Notes: generated from the sequence alone by a model not told the origin. 31,072 nt of DNA from CAZJRB01 sp964547995 (GCA_964547995.1 CAZJRB010000093.1:1-31072), one strand, 5' to 3'. Numbered from the stretch's first letter, positions 7,795-16,555 are shown. Numbers and translations: made by a program.

Positions 7795-8112
7795 ATCCCT
7801 AATCCTAATGCCAGTGGCAATCTCCGTTCGCTTGGTCCGATTGCCTTCGAGATCATACTCGTAATTGAAAGTGCCGTCCGATTCGAGACGGTTGTAGTCG
7901 CCGATTACAAAACCCGGATCGGTCGGATTGCCGTTGGCGTCGTATTGATAATCTTCGTCGTCTTGATAATTGTGGTCGGCGGCGGTCAACCGGCTGGTGT
8001 CGTCGTAGAATCCAGCCGGGTGCCGTAGTCGATGGTGAGCACGACGGTCGGGACGCCGAGGTTGTCGCTGGTGATGCTCGTTACCCGACTCTTGCCAATC
8101 GAGCCATGCCGC
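7795..8112 (-). pseudogene. RHS/YD-repeat protein fragment, frameshifted
   Basis: On the minus strand the frame covering about 7810-8010 encodes YD-repeat sequence: YQYDANGNPTDPGF, YNRLESDGTFNYEYD and LEGNRTKRTE. Just upstream, about 8015-8110, a different frame encodes RVTSITSDNLGVPTVVLT followed by IDYGTRLDSTT, also RHS-like. The two halves are out of frame near 8005-8015, and neither end reaches a full RHS protein of over 1000 residues. It is therefore a decayed remnant. The continuous frame 7750-8142 is open but mixes real and shadow sequence. A GTGTCCCC repeat at 8155-8162 borders the broken end, next to the RAYT. Confidence 0.65.
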
Positions 8113-8142
8113 AAATCCAGCAAAACCGCCCGCCATAGTCAA

Positions 8143-8308
8143 TAGTTATGTATGGTGTCCCCGAAATTACCTCTCGGATTGGTAAGTGTGCCGACCGCAC
8201 CTTTCCCGTTGAGGCGGGCGGATCATTAGTATGCATGAAGAGGGCCAAATGGTCAAGCGGGGGCAGCTAAGTTCCGGGGATGAGAGGGGGCACTCTAAAG
8301 GGAAGGGG
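8143..8308. other. Non-coding spacer between RHS remnant and RAYT
   Basis: No convincing gene was seen. It opens with GTGTCCCCGAAATT (8155-8168), which resembles the repeat to the right of the RAYT. The rest is unremarkable G-rich sequence. Confidence 0.5.
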
Positions 8309-8344
8309 GGGGTTCTGGGGACACAAGGGGTTCTGGGGACACAA
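8309..8344 (+). repeat. Tandem 18-base repeat left of RAYT
   Basis: GGGGTTCTGGGGACACAA occurs twice, perfectly and back to back, at 8309-8326 and 8327-8344. Its GGGGACACAA end is the exact reverse complement of TTGTGTCCCC at 9062-9071 on the other side of the transposase. Confidence 0.85.
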
Positions 8345-8389
8345 TCCTAAACTATTGACATGTTGGCCCGGTTTCGGTAGCCTGAAGGG

Positions 8390-9058
8390 ATGGCGAGATT
8401 AGCGCGTATTGTCGTTCCGGGGATGCCTCACCATATTACCCAACGAGGCAATCGCCGCCAGCGGACGTTCTTCGACGACGAGGACTACGCGGCCTACATC
8501 GAACTGATGGCCGAGTGGTGCGTCGAGGAGGGGGTCGAAATCTGGGCGTACTGCCTGATGCCCAACCACGTACACTTGATCGCGGTGCCCGACTCGCAGC
8601 AGGCCCTGAGCCGCGCGATCGGCGAGGCCCATCGACGCTACACCCGCCGGATCAACTTCCGCAAAAAATGGCGCGGCTACTTGTGGCAGGGGCGCTTCGC
8701 CTCGTTCGTCATGGACAAGCCGCACCTGCTGGCCGCCGCACGCTACATCGAGCGCAACCCCGTGCGTGCCGGATTGGTCCGAACGCCGAGGCACTGGCGC
8801 CACAGCAGCGCGCGGGCACACCTTGCCGGGGAAGACGACGACTTGGTGACCGTTGCGCCGCTTCTGGCGATGGCGAGCGATTGGCGCGGGCTGCTGCGCA
8901 GCGCGTTGCCGGAGCAGGAACTCGAACAGTTGCGCCGGCACGAGCGGACGGGTCGCCCGCTCGGCGGCGGGCGATTCCTCACCCGCCTGGAGAAGAAGCT
9001 GGGCCGCGTCCTAAAACCAAGAAAACGCGGCCCAAAACCAAAACACCGGAACAATTAA
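8390..9058 (+). CDS. REP-associated tyrosine transposase (RAYT, Y1/IS200-like)
   Basis: A 222-residue Y1_Tnp-family protein. It starts MARLARIVVPGMPHHITQRG, a hallmark of this family. The HUH-type metal site is HVH (His60, His62) in CLMPNHVHLIAVP, WQGRF lies at 99-103, and Tyr119 in ARYIERNPVRAGLV is the candidate nucleophile. RAYTs cut and join single-stranded DNA at REP-type hairpins and are thought to spread them. The basic C-terminus (LKPRKRGPKPKHRNN) probably binds DNA. Repeats GGGGACACAA and TTGTGTCCCC flank the gene in inverted orientation. No strong ribosome binding site is seen (AAGGG abuts the ATG). A TTGACA about 30 bases upstream has only a weak -10 partner. The reading frame is intact. 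Confidence 0.92.
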   Translation: MARLARIVVPGMPHHITQRGNRRQRTFFDDEDYAAYIELMAEWCVEEGVEIWAYCLMPNHVHLIAVPDSQQALSRAIGEAHRRYTRRINFRKKWRGYLWQGRFASFVMDKPHLLAAARYIERNPVRAGLVRTPRHWRHSSARAHLAGEDDDLVTVAPLLAMASDWRGLLRSALPEQELEQLRRHERTGRPLGGGRFLTRLEKKLGRVLKPRKRGPKPKHRNN

Positions 9059-9061
9059 GTA

Positions 9062-9128
9062 TTGTGTCCCCGGGAATTCTCCCAGCCGAATTCTCCCCCC
9101 CGGAATTCGTTCCCCGGAATTCTCCCTG
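9062..9128 (+). repeat. TTGTGTCCCC plus periodic GAATTC tract right of RAYT
   Basis: TTGTGTCCCC (9062-9071) is the inverted partner of the left repeat. It is followed by four GAATTC-centred units, with GAATTC at 9074, 9088, 9103 and 9117, spaced 14-15 bases. Each is bordered by C-rich sequence such as CCGAATTCTCCC, which suggests a degenerate tandem array. Confidence 0.75.
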
Positions 9129-9181
9129 CGACAACCGATGAACTGATACGGTGGTCATTCACAGAAAGAACGGGACTCCAC

Positions 9182-10649
9182 ATGAAAACTGAAATCTGTG
9201 CAATCGCGCTGGTGCTGCCGGGTATTGGCAACGGCGCTTCTCTCGATGCCCAGCAATATTGCCCGGGTGGAGAGGTAAGCAAGAGCAATACGAACTCCAC
9301 GCTCAACATGCACCTTTGTCCGAAGGGCCAGTTCGAGGTTGGAAAAGATCAATGGGGAGACATTCGTCCGCGTCAATATGCTCAAAATCAAGGACTGGTC
9401 CGAGGTACCCGGCGTTAAGAAGGCTTGGATCATGCAGGGCTTTGAAGGTGAAAAAGGCATGGCCTTCCATCCGGTCATCTCGGAAGTCAAGGACGTCGAT
9501 CGCGACGGCAAACTCGACATCTTCCGCTGTCGCTCAGAACATGCAGGCGCGAAGATCGAGCGGCTTTGCTATGACAACGGAAGTGTGGTCTGGGAAAGCG
9601 AACCGTTGGCTGCCCTGCACGGCGATGAAAGTCGTCTTCCCGTCTTTGATCTCGATGCAGACGGCGTGTACTCCGTCCTCCATGCCACCAAGGGCGGCAC
9701 GTGGTGCATCAACGCGAAGACCGGCAAGACCGAGTGGTCGGTCAAGGAAGCCGTCGGTGATATCATCGTGGGACATTTCCTGGATAAAAAGAAACAGGCT
9801 GTCGTCGTGCGCAGCGCGGGGGCCCTTCGCTGCTATGACGACCGCGGAACGCTCGTCTGGAAGCACGACACGGGACTCTCAGGTGGGGACGCCTATGCAC
9901 ACGAACTCTATCGCCACGATGCCGACCGTGACGGCCTGGACGAGATATTCGCCAACTGGCAGAAGCTGACCCTGGCGCTGAAAGGCGATGGCACCGTTCT
10001 ATGGGAAGACAAGACCCAGCGGCATCACAGCGACTACCTGGTCTGCGCTGACGTCGATGGAGACGGAAAGACCGAACTCATTTACGATCATGAAGGGTGC
10101 AGCGCGGAGAAAGGTCCCACCTACATTGTCGATGCCATGACCGGAAAGATCAAAGGCAAGATCGATTATCGCAAAGATGGCCTGCGCCATGCGCAGAACA
10201 TGGCGTTGGGCGATTTTGATCGCGACAGACCCGGTCTCGAAATCGCGATTTGCGGTAAGCTCGGCGGACTTTTCGTATGGGATGCAAACGGCAAGCTCGT
10301 TTGGAAGCGTGCCGTGCCCACGTCTCTGCTCTCCAAGGGCGACTGGGACGGTGACGGTGTCGAGGACATCTCTTGCCACGCGCTGGGGGCCAACGTGGAC
10401 GGCATGTTCTCAGTCTGGAACGGGAAAGGCAAGCGGCTCTACGCGATCAGTTTCCTGCCGAGCCCGTCCAAACGGACCTGGAGCAACAAGCATAACGGCG
10501 GCAGTTGGAGTCATGCCACGCCTGGCGGACACGAGGGCATCCGACGTCAAATTGATCTGGACGGCAACGGTCACGCGGACTTCATCGTAGGCATGGGCGC
10601 CTGGCACTGGGGCTCCGATGCGATTCTGTTTCTGATGGAAGGCCCGTAG
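9182..10649 (+). pseudogene. Secreted FG-GAP/VCBS-repeat protein, apparently frameshifted
   Basis: The long frame 9339-10649 encodes repeated calcium-type Asp motifs typical of FG-GAP/VCBS beta-propellers: DVDRDGKLDIF, DLDADGVYSVL, DADRDGLDEIF, DVDGDGKTELI, DWDGDGVEDIS and DLDGNGHADFI. Between them are PQQ-like strands (GTLVWKHDTG, GKLVWKRAV). It opens only at a TTG without a spaced ribosome binding site. A normal signal peptide, MKTEICAIALVLPGIGNGAS, begins at ATG 9182 in another frame and stays open to 9418. Switching frame near 9330-9350, where there is an AAAA run, would join the two into one protein of about 488 residues. Either the gene is inactivated by one extra base, or there is a sequence error, or the distal part starts internally. 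Propellers of this kind often bind ligands outside the cell; the ligand is unknown. Confidence 0.7.
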
Positions 10650-10719
10650 CGATGAAAGAGGCTCGAAAGCTTGACATTGCCCAGCATCCTTGTGATCCAA
10701 GACCTCAGGAGCAGCAACC

Positions 10720-11009
10720 ATGATGAAGCGAGCCATGATGGCAGTTGTTGTGCTCTGTGCTTTGTGCGTAAGAGTGTAGGCAGAACCAAAGGAAGTAAGA
10801 GCCTATGCGGTTCAACTGTAACGGGACCTTCAGACCGAAGCCCGGTGGAGGTCAACCTGCCGGAGCACGCCGAACTGATCGACGAAGTGTTTCGACGGAG
10901 CAAGAACAGCGAGAGCAACTTGCTTTTCCAGAAACGCGAAGCTACACTCAGAGACATGTCGCCGGGTGTACGAATGTCAGGAATAGATCTTGCTGCCATG
11001 TGCAATTGA
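10720..11009 (+). pseudogene. Degraded small secreted-protein gene
   Basis: AGGAG at 10707-10711 stands eight bases before ATG 10720, which opens a signal-peptide-like sequence, MMKRAMMAVVVLCALCVRV, halted by TAG at 10777-10779. Reading through gives AEPKEVRAYAVQL and then TAA. Another frame to 11009 holds a hydrophilic stretch (LPEHAELIDEVFRRSKNSES). A good ribosome binding site followed by early stops suggests a decayed secreted protein. A translated 19-residue peptide cannot be excluded. Confidence 0.35.
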
Positions 11010-11031
11010 CCATTGAAAGGGAGAGTAGCAA

Positions 11032-11991
11032 ATGTGCGTTCGAAGTGCCGCGGCGTTTTTTCTGGCGGCGACTATTTCGGTAACCGCCTTTGCCCGGCTG
11101 CTACCCGGGGCAGAGGTGCCTTCGTGGGCCAAGGTGTCGCCCGAGCAGGCGGCGACGGCAAAGAAGCTTGGCGTGCCGGTTGCATTCGAGAACTCGATTG
11201 GGATGCGGTTCGTACTGATTTCCCCCGGAACATTCATGATGGGATCGAGGGATTCGGCGTCGGAAGTCGCCCGCCGCTGCGCGATGCCCAACGCGCAGGC
11301 CGGCTGGTTCTACGACGAGCACCCGCGCCACAAGGTAACACTGAGCGGCGCATTCTACATGTCCATTCACGAAGTCACGCAGGGGTGTTACGAGGCGGTC
11401 ACCAGTCCGAAGCCCGGCAAGGACGCGAAGAAGTTCACGGACGGATACCCCGACGCGTTCAAAGGCGCGAACAACCCGGCCGTAAACGTCTCGTGGGACA
11501 GCGCACAGAAGTTTTGCAAGACCTTGAGCGCCCTAGACGCCGAAAAGGGCCGCGAATACTACTTGCCCACCGAAGCGCAGTGGGAATACGCGTGCAGAGC
11601 GGGCACGGAAACGCCGTTCTGTTTTGGGGAAACGATATCGACCGACCAGGCGAATTACCACGGAGATTACACATACGGCGACGGCCGGAAGGGGGAATAT
11701 CGCGAGAAACCCTTGCCCGTCGGCAGCCTGGCTGCAAACGCGTGGGGTTTGTACGACATGCACGGGAACGTCAGTGAGTGGTGTGCCGATCGGTACGGCA
11801 AGTACGGCAGCGCTGCCGAAAGCGACCCGAAAGGACCCGAGGAGGGAAACCGGCGCGTTTTGCGCGGCGCGTCCTGGCGCAGTTATCCCGGGGCCTGCCG
11901 CTGCGCATTCCGCCTCGGGGGCCAGGGGCGTTCAAGTTCGTACAACGTCGGGTTTCGCGTGTGTTGTGCCGTTGCGACGGAGTCCTCTTGA
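11032..11991 (+). CDS. Secreted SUMF1/formylglycine-generating-enzyme-like protein
   Basis: A 319-residue protein. The N-terminus (MCVRSAAAFFLAATISVTAFA) is a signal peptide, so it is probably exported. The FGE-sulfatase fold runs from about residue 50: NSIGMRFVLISPGTFMMGS, HEVTQGCYEAV, NPAVNVSWDSAQKFC, YYLPTEAQWEYACRAGTETPFCFG, GLYDMHGNVSEWCADRYG, RVLRGASWRSYPGACRCAFR and GFRVC. True FGE uses two cysteines five residues apart near the end. Here RCAFR has a cysteine at the second position, but the residue five before it is Pro. Catalytic sulfatase maturation is therefore doubtful, and many planctomycete members are likely non-catalytic. GGGAG lies about eight bases before the ATG. It converges with the VWA gene at 12031. 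Confidence 0.88.
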   Translation: MCVRSAAAFFLAATISVTAFARLLPGAEVPSWAKVSPEQAATAKKLGVPVAFENSIGMRFVLISPGTFMMGSRDSASEVARRCAMPNAQAGWFYDEHPRHKVTLSGAFYMSIHEVTQGCYEAVTSPKPGKDAKKFTDGYPDAFKGANNPAVNVSWDSAQKFCKTLSALDAEKGREYYLPTEAQWEYACRAGTETPFCFGETISTDQANYHGDYTYGDGRKGEYREKPLPVGSLAANAWGLYDMHGNVSEWCADRYGKYGSAAESDPKGPEEGNRRVLRGASWRSYPGACRCAFRLGGQGRSSSYNVGFRVCCAVATESS

Positions 11992-12030
11992 ATAGAAACC
12001 GCCTCCGATTCGGCAGGCGATCCGTTTCCC

Positions 12031-14625
12031 TCACACTTCTCGCCGAAACATCGAAAGCATCCCCTGGATGTTCTCCCAACGACGAATGCCTACGTCGATC
12101 AGGAAAACGAGCAGAAGAAGTTTGAGCAACATCGGGGCGACTTCCACGAAGTGTGAGTGGGTTTTCCGTATGGGTGGCAGCTTTGCAGACGATTCCAGGA
12201 GCTGTCCTCCTGTTGCCGTGCAGACCTTCTTCAGCAAATCGCGATTCACTCGTCCGGTCGCTGCTTCGCCCGAGACGTTGTGAACCAGTCCGGCGGAGAC
12301 GACCTGGGCTCCGGAGCGGGCACGAACGAGGTAGACGCCGGGTTCGTCCGGGGTGAACTTCGACCGGTATTGGCCGGGACCGGTCTGCTCCAAGCGTAGC
12401 TCATGCAATTGCTCCATGTTGGAGCCGAGCGATCCGGCGGCGACGAAATAGACGTCCGCCACCACGGAAGCGTCGTTCTTGAAATGCGCAGGGTCTTCGA
12501 GAAGATCGACCTGGATGGTCGCGTCAACTCCGTTTTCCATCAACCGCATGTCCACGGTTTGGCTTTGGGGCTTGCGGGCCGTTTCGCGGAGAATCTGCGC
12601 CCAGAACTGATTGTAGCCGGGCCAGCCGGTGATCCAGAGTGCGGCCCACCGGGACTTGCAATCGGAAGTAAAGGCGGTCACTTTTCCCAGCCCGAACTGC
12701 CAGTGGGCCAGGAGCGGGTCGCCCAGGTCGGTCACCAGCGGCACCTGGGCGGTTGCTTTCCTGTTCGTCTTGACGTAGCCCAGAAGCGACGGGGTCTCTT
12801 GGATGTTGCACCCCTTGAGCATCGGATGGCGCTCGACCTGTTTGGGGACGAAGGCCTCTTCGCGGATCAGCCGCCCCATGTGGACCATCGTGTCTTGCGT
12901 GAAGATGCGAGGCAGGTTCGCGGGGTCGAAGGTCTGATAGAAGGTGCCTCCGCCCGCCGACGCGACGGATTGCAGCAGGCCGGCCGCTGCCCCGGAACCG
13001 ACGGCCACTGTCGAGATCGTCATCCCCTCGCCTTTCATCTGCGCGGCCATGGCCTGGTAGCCGCTGCCGGAGGTCTGGCCGTCGGTCAGCACGATCATGT
13101 GCTTCACCTTGGCCCGGACGCTGTTGAGCGCTTCGCGGCCAAGCGTCATTCCCGGGTGCATGTTGGTTCCACCGCCGGCGTTGAGCGTGGAAATCTGCGC
13201 GTTGATTGTGCCTTTCGATCCGGCGCGGGTGATGGGGACAATCCACCGTGCGGCCGAATCGAAGGCGACCACGCCGACATAATCCTTGCGGCTGAGCAAT
13301 TCGACGGTCGCGACGGCCGCCGACTTGCAGATCTCGATCTTCTGCCCGCTCATCGACCCCGAGCGGTCGATCACCAAAACCAGCGCGGTCGTGAATCGTT
13401 CTTCCTTGTCGGGCGCCTTCATCTTCACCGGCAGGACGTCCTCGATCGGGGTTCGGTAGTAACCGCCGACGCCGAAGGAGTTCTTGCCGCCGACCATAAG
13501 AAAACCGCCACCGAGTTCCTCGACGTAATCGCGGACCATCGCCATCGACTGCCCGGTCAGCTTGTGGGCGGGTACGTCCGAAATCACGATCCCGTCGTAA
13601 CCGGCCAGTTCCTGCAACGTCTGGGGAAACGCCTCTGCGGAGCGCTGTTGCACGCGGATTCCTTCCTTGGCCATCGCTTCCGCCAGGAAATGGGCCTCCG
13701 CCTGTTCCCCCTCGACATACAGGAACAGCGGCCGGCCGCGGACGTCGACGAGCGTCATCGCCTCGTCGTTTTCGGCGATCGTGTCGCCCTCGAACCCTTC
13801 AAGCCGGGCGCGGTACGTATAGAGGTTTCGTTCCTCGGGCGTTCGCTGGAACTCTTCGGTGATCTGCCGGCCGACCGTGAGCTTGATCGGCCGCGACTCG
13901 ACCTCGATGCCGTTCTCGAAGAGCCGCAGGATCCCTTCGCCTTCAAGCGAGCTTTCGACGTCGGCCCGCAGTTGCAGACTGGCCCCTTCGTGCAAGCGCG
14001 AACGGCTGCTGGCCAGGCGGACGACCCGGACGTCCGGGCGGCGCTCGCCGGCCACGGGTACGGCGTCGATGATTGCGCCGAGCAGCGCGGCATCGCCGGC
14101 GGCGGCTTCCAGATCGCCGCGGGTCTGCTGGCCGTCGCCGATCAGGACCAGCCGCCGCGAGGTGCCCGGGGGAAACAGCCCCGAAGCCATGCGGACCGCC
14201 GCGGCCAGGTCGGTTTGGCCGCCGTCGCTTTCGAGCAAGGTTTCGTCGGGCTCAGGCACCCGCCGATTGCCGCTGGGTAACTGCCGAACAATGGTCGACC
14301 GGCCGGCCGACAGGAACCCGACCTGCGCCCCCGCCGGCAGCTCGCCGAGAAGGCGCCGGGCATGCTCGTTGGCCGCTTTGATGCCGGCGGCGCCCTGGCT
14401 TTGGGAATGGTCCATGATGAAGATCACGGCCTGCTGCCGTGTGTTCATCTTCCACCCCGGACCGGCCAACGCGAGCAGCAGGATGGCCACCGCGGCAATG
14501 CGGACGGTCAACAGCGCCCGTGCCCGGGCGGGGCTCATCGGCCGCAGCGACCGGCGGTGGAACCACCACAGCAGCAACGCCGCCGGTACGATGATCGCCA
14601 TGTAATATGGGTGGATCCAATCCAT
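12031..14625 (-). CDS. Membrane protein with two VWA domains and a GATase-like domain
   Basis: An 864-residue protein. Two N-terminal membrane segments (about 7-22 and 38-56) precede a first VWA-like region with MIDAS-type DHSQS at residues 72-76. A beta-sandwich part follows, then a class I glutamine-amidotransferase-like region (LFLYVEGEQAEAHFLAEAMA to GGGFLMVGGKNSFGVGGYY) that lacks an obvious catalytic cysteine. A second, classical VWA domain has DRSGSMSG (Asp420) and TDGQTSGS. A long C-terminal region ends in one membrane segment (LLKLLLLVFLIDVGI). MIDAS motifs bind a metal and mediate protein contacts. I start at ATG 14625, one base after the stop of the upstream gene (TGAgATG). The frame is open to 14868, but that extension is arginine/cysteine-rich shadow sequence. 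Last gene of the MoxR cluster. Confidence 0.88.
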   Translation of the reverse strand: MDWIHPYYMAIIVPAALLLWWFHRRSLRPMSPARARALLTVRIAAVAILLLALAGPGWKMNTRQQAVIFIMDHSQSQGAAGIKAANEHARRLLGELPAGAQVGFLSAGRSTIVRQLPSGNRRVPEPDETLLESDGGQTDLAAAVRMASGLFPPGTSRRLVLIGDGQQTRGDLEAAAGDAALLGAIIDAVPVAGERRPDVRVVRLASSRSRLHEGASLQLRADVESSLEGEGILRLFENGIEVESRPIKLTVGRQITEEFQRTPEERNLYTYRARLEGFEGDTIAENDEAMTLVDVRGRPLFLYVEGEQAEAHFLAEAMAKEGIRVQQRSAEAFPQTLQELAGYDGIVISDVPAHKLTGQSMAMVRDYVEELGGGFLMVGGKNSFGVGGYYRTPIEDVLPVKMKAPDKEERFTTALVLVIDRSGSMSGQKIEICKSAAVATVELLSRKDYVGVVAFDSAARWIVPITRAGSKGTINAQISTLNAGGGTNMHPGMTLGREALNSVRAKVKHMIVLTDGQTSGSGYQAMAAQMKGEGMTISTVAVGSGAAAGLLQSVASAGGGTFYQTFDPANLPRIFTQDTMVHMGRLIREEAFVPKQVERHPMLKGCNIQETPSLLGYVKTNRKATAQVPLVTDLGDPLLAHWQFGLGKVTAFTSDCKSRWAALWITGWPGYNQFWAQILRETARKPQSQTVDMRLMENGVDATIQVDLLEDPAHFKNDASVVADVYFVAAGSLGSNMEQLHELRLEQTGPGQYRSKFTPDEPGVYLVRARSGAQVVSAGLVHNVSGEAATGRVNRDLLKKVCTATGGQLLESSAKLPPIRKTHSHFVEVAPMLLKLLLLVFLIDVGIRRWENIQGMLSMFRREV

Positions 14626-14626
14626 C

Positions 14627-16555
14627 TCAATACGCCAGGTAGCGGTGAAAAAGCCAACTCTCTGCAAGCAGCAATCCCAAGACACTCCACAACAACAGCG
14701 GCACGAGGTCGCCCCGCAACCACGATGTCTCGCCTGCCGCGGCGATTTTGTTTTCGCTTTGTTCCGGTGCCGCGGGCAACAAGGTCTCGCGTGGCGACAG
14801 CAGCGATGCCGACCCCGTCTCGCCCGAGCCGGTTTCCCAAAGCCCAATTTGATCCAGTTCCACGGCACGTCCGGAAAGGGAAACGGTCTTGCCGGCGGGT
14901 CCTTTCTCCGGCTGAAGCCATGTGAGCGTGTCGCCTTCGAGCTTGATCATTTCCCCGGTGCGGAGGTTCTTTCCCCGGGCCGATTCGATTCCGCCTTCGG
15001 CCGCCCAATAGATGGCGTTCCCGATCAGCAACGGATAGGAAGACATCAGCGGGAGCTGCTCGCTGTGTTGGGGGCTGAGCGCCAAGACGGCCACGCGCTG
15101 TCCGTGGGCTTCGCCGGCCAACAGCACCGGGCCGCTTGTTCCCACCCAAACCGGCTCGAGCGGCCCTCCCGATTGGACCACGGCGGTCTGCGTCACGGCA
15201 ATGCGGTCGGTGGCCACGCCGTAGAGCAGCGGATGGCCTTCATCGGTTGCGCGAAGCACGTCCAGCGGCAACCCCCCGTTTTCGAGGGCAACCGCTCGAA
15301 CCGGCCCCAGCGAACCGGGTGGATTGACCACGATCACCGAAACATCCTCGGGCCACTGCTTGGGGAACCACCCGTCGAAGATCGCCACGTCGACGGGTTC
15401 TTCCGGTGGCCACGCCCCCGGGGCGCCCTGAAGGACCTCGATGTCCCGGTCGGACCCCAAGGTGGAAAGCGCAAGCTCCGTGAACGGGTCGGGCGACTCG
15501 CTGATCCAAAGGACCTTTACCGGCCGCAGGCGGGGAACCCGCGTGTAAACCACATTGTCCAGGGGCAGCACGTCGCCTTCGGCCGACAGCCGCAGCGAGA
15601 GCACCCGGTCCGCATCCTCCCCGGCATCAACGGGGATGAGCAACTTTTCCTTGCCGCCGGGCGGGAGCGTCAAGTTCCGGATGGCCACCAGCGAGTTGTC
15701 CAGCCGGATTTCCAGCGTGGCGTCGACCGGTTCGCTCGCGGCGCACTGGACCTGGACAAAGGCCTCGAAGCGTGCGCGGGCCAACGGAAGACGCCGGAGT
15801 TCCACCGCCGTGATGCCTACGTTGACCGGCTGCTCCAGGGCGACGGCCAGGTGTTTGACAGCAACCGGCGGTCCGTCGGACGACTGCCCTTCCTCCTGTT
15901 TGGCAGCATCTTCAGCGGCGGCTTTTTCGTCGGACAGAGTGTTACCCGCCGGGCCCCTGTCCGGCGCCGAGGTATCGGTGACATGCCAGATGCCGGCCGG
16001 GGTCTCCAGCGCAGCCAGCCGGCGAGCCAGGCGCAAAGCATCGCGTGCATCACCCGGAATCGGCCGCAACTCGATCGAATCGATCGCCCGAAGGACTTGC
16101 CGGCGGTCCATCGAACGCGAGAGCAGCACCTCGGGGCGACGGTCGTAGGCCATCACCACCACGCCGACACCGGCCGACAGCCCGGCGAGCCGCTCGTTGG
16201 CAAGCCGCTTGGCTTCGTCGAGCCGGGTGGGGCCGCCGCCGTGCCGGGCTGCCATCGACGCCGACCGGTCCACCAGCACCACCACCGTCTTGAGCGACTC
16301 GGCCGACGGGGCCACCACCAGCCGCCCCAGGGCCGCCGCCGTCGCCAGAATCACCAAAATACTCAGAAGCAGCGAAAGCAGGTGCTTCAGCCATTTCAAC
16401 CAGGTCGAATCCTGATGCTCCCGGGCGAGCCACTTGAAAAACGGCAGCGTGCTGGTGCGCACCGTCCTCGGCCGGGGACGGAACAGGTACAACACCACCG
16501 GCACCAGCGCCAGGAGCGCCCACCCGAGAAACAAGCCTGGATAGAGAAACCGCAT
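14627..16555 (-). CDS. BatA-type VWA membrane protein
   Basis: A 642-residue protein. The N-terminus is the BatA (aerotolerance N-terminal) module: a membrane segment at 6-24, RPRPRTVRTSTLPFFKWL and a second segment at about 58-78. A VWA domain follows, with MIDAS DRSASM starting at Asp96. A beta-rich periplasmic part and a GATase-like stretch (VAIFDGWFPKQWPEDVSVIVV) precede a final membrane segment near the C-terminus (LVPLLLWSVLGLLLAESWLF). It resembles BatA-VWA proteins that accompany MoxR and DUF58 partners in many bacteria. It is translationally close to the downstream double-VWA gene. It is separated from the upstream DUF58 gene by a 182-base gap that holds a repeat element. No strong ribosome binding site precedes ATG 16555. 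Confidence 0.88.
   Translation of the reverse strand: MRFLYPGLFLGWALLALVPVVLYLFRPRPRTVRTSTLPFFKWLAREHQDSTWLKWLKHLLSLLLSILVILATAAALGRLVVAPSAESLKTVVVLVDRSASMAARHGGGPTRLDEAKRLANERLAGLSAGVGVVVMAYDRRPEVLLSRSMDRRQVLRAIDSIELRPIPGDARDALRLARRLAALETPAGIWHVTDTSAPDRGPAGNTLSDEKAAAEDAAKQEEGQSSDGPPVAVKHLAVALEQPVNVGITAVELRRLPLARARFEAFVQVQCAASEPVDATLEIRLDNSLVAIRNLTLPPGGKEKLLIPVDAGEDADRVLSLRLSAEGDVLPLDNVVYTRVPRLRPVKVLWISESPDPFTELALSTLGSDRDIEVLQGAPGAWPPEEPVDVAIFDGWFPKQWPEDVSVIVVNPPGSLGPVRAVALENGGLPLDVLRATDEGHPLLYGVATDRIAVTQTAVVQSGGPLEPVWVGTSGPVLLAGEAHGQRVAVLALSPQHSEQLPLMSSYPLLIGNAIYWAAEGGIESARGKNLRTGEMIKLEGDTLTWLQPEKGPAGKTVSLSGRAVELDQIGLWETGSGETGSASLLSPRETLLPAAPEQSENKIAAAGETSWLRGDLVPLLLWSVLGLLLAESWLFHRYLAY

Noticed and set aside
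8355..8384. TTGACA-based promoter before the RAYT
   Set aside because: The -35 hexamer is perfect, but the matching -10 (TAGCCT) is only a 3 of 6 match, so it is too weak to list.
12403..14280. Plus-strand open frame of 625 codons opposite the double-VWA gene
   Set aside because: It is a shadow of the coding strand; the minus-strand product has clear VWA motifs.
14626..14868. N-terminal extension of the double-VWA gene
   Set aside because: The 81 added residues are Arg/Cys-rich and lie in the tail of the upstream gene. ATG 14625, one base after that gene's stop, leads straight into membrane segments.
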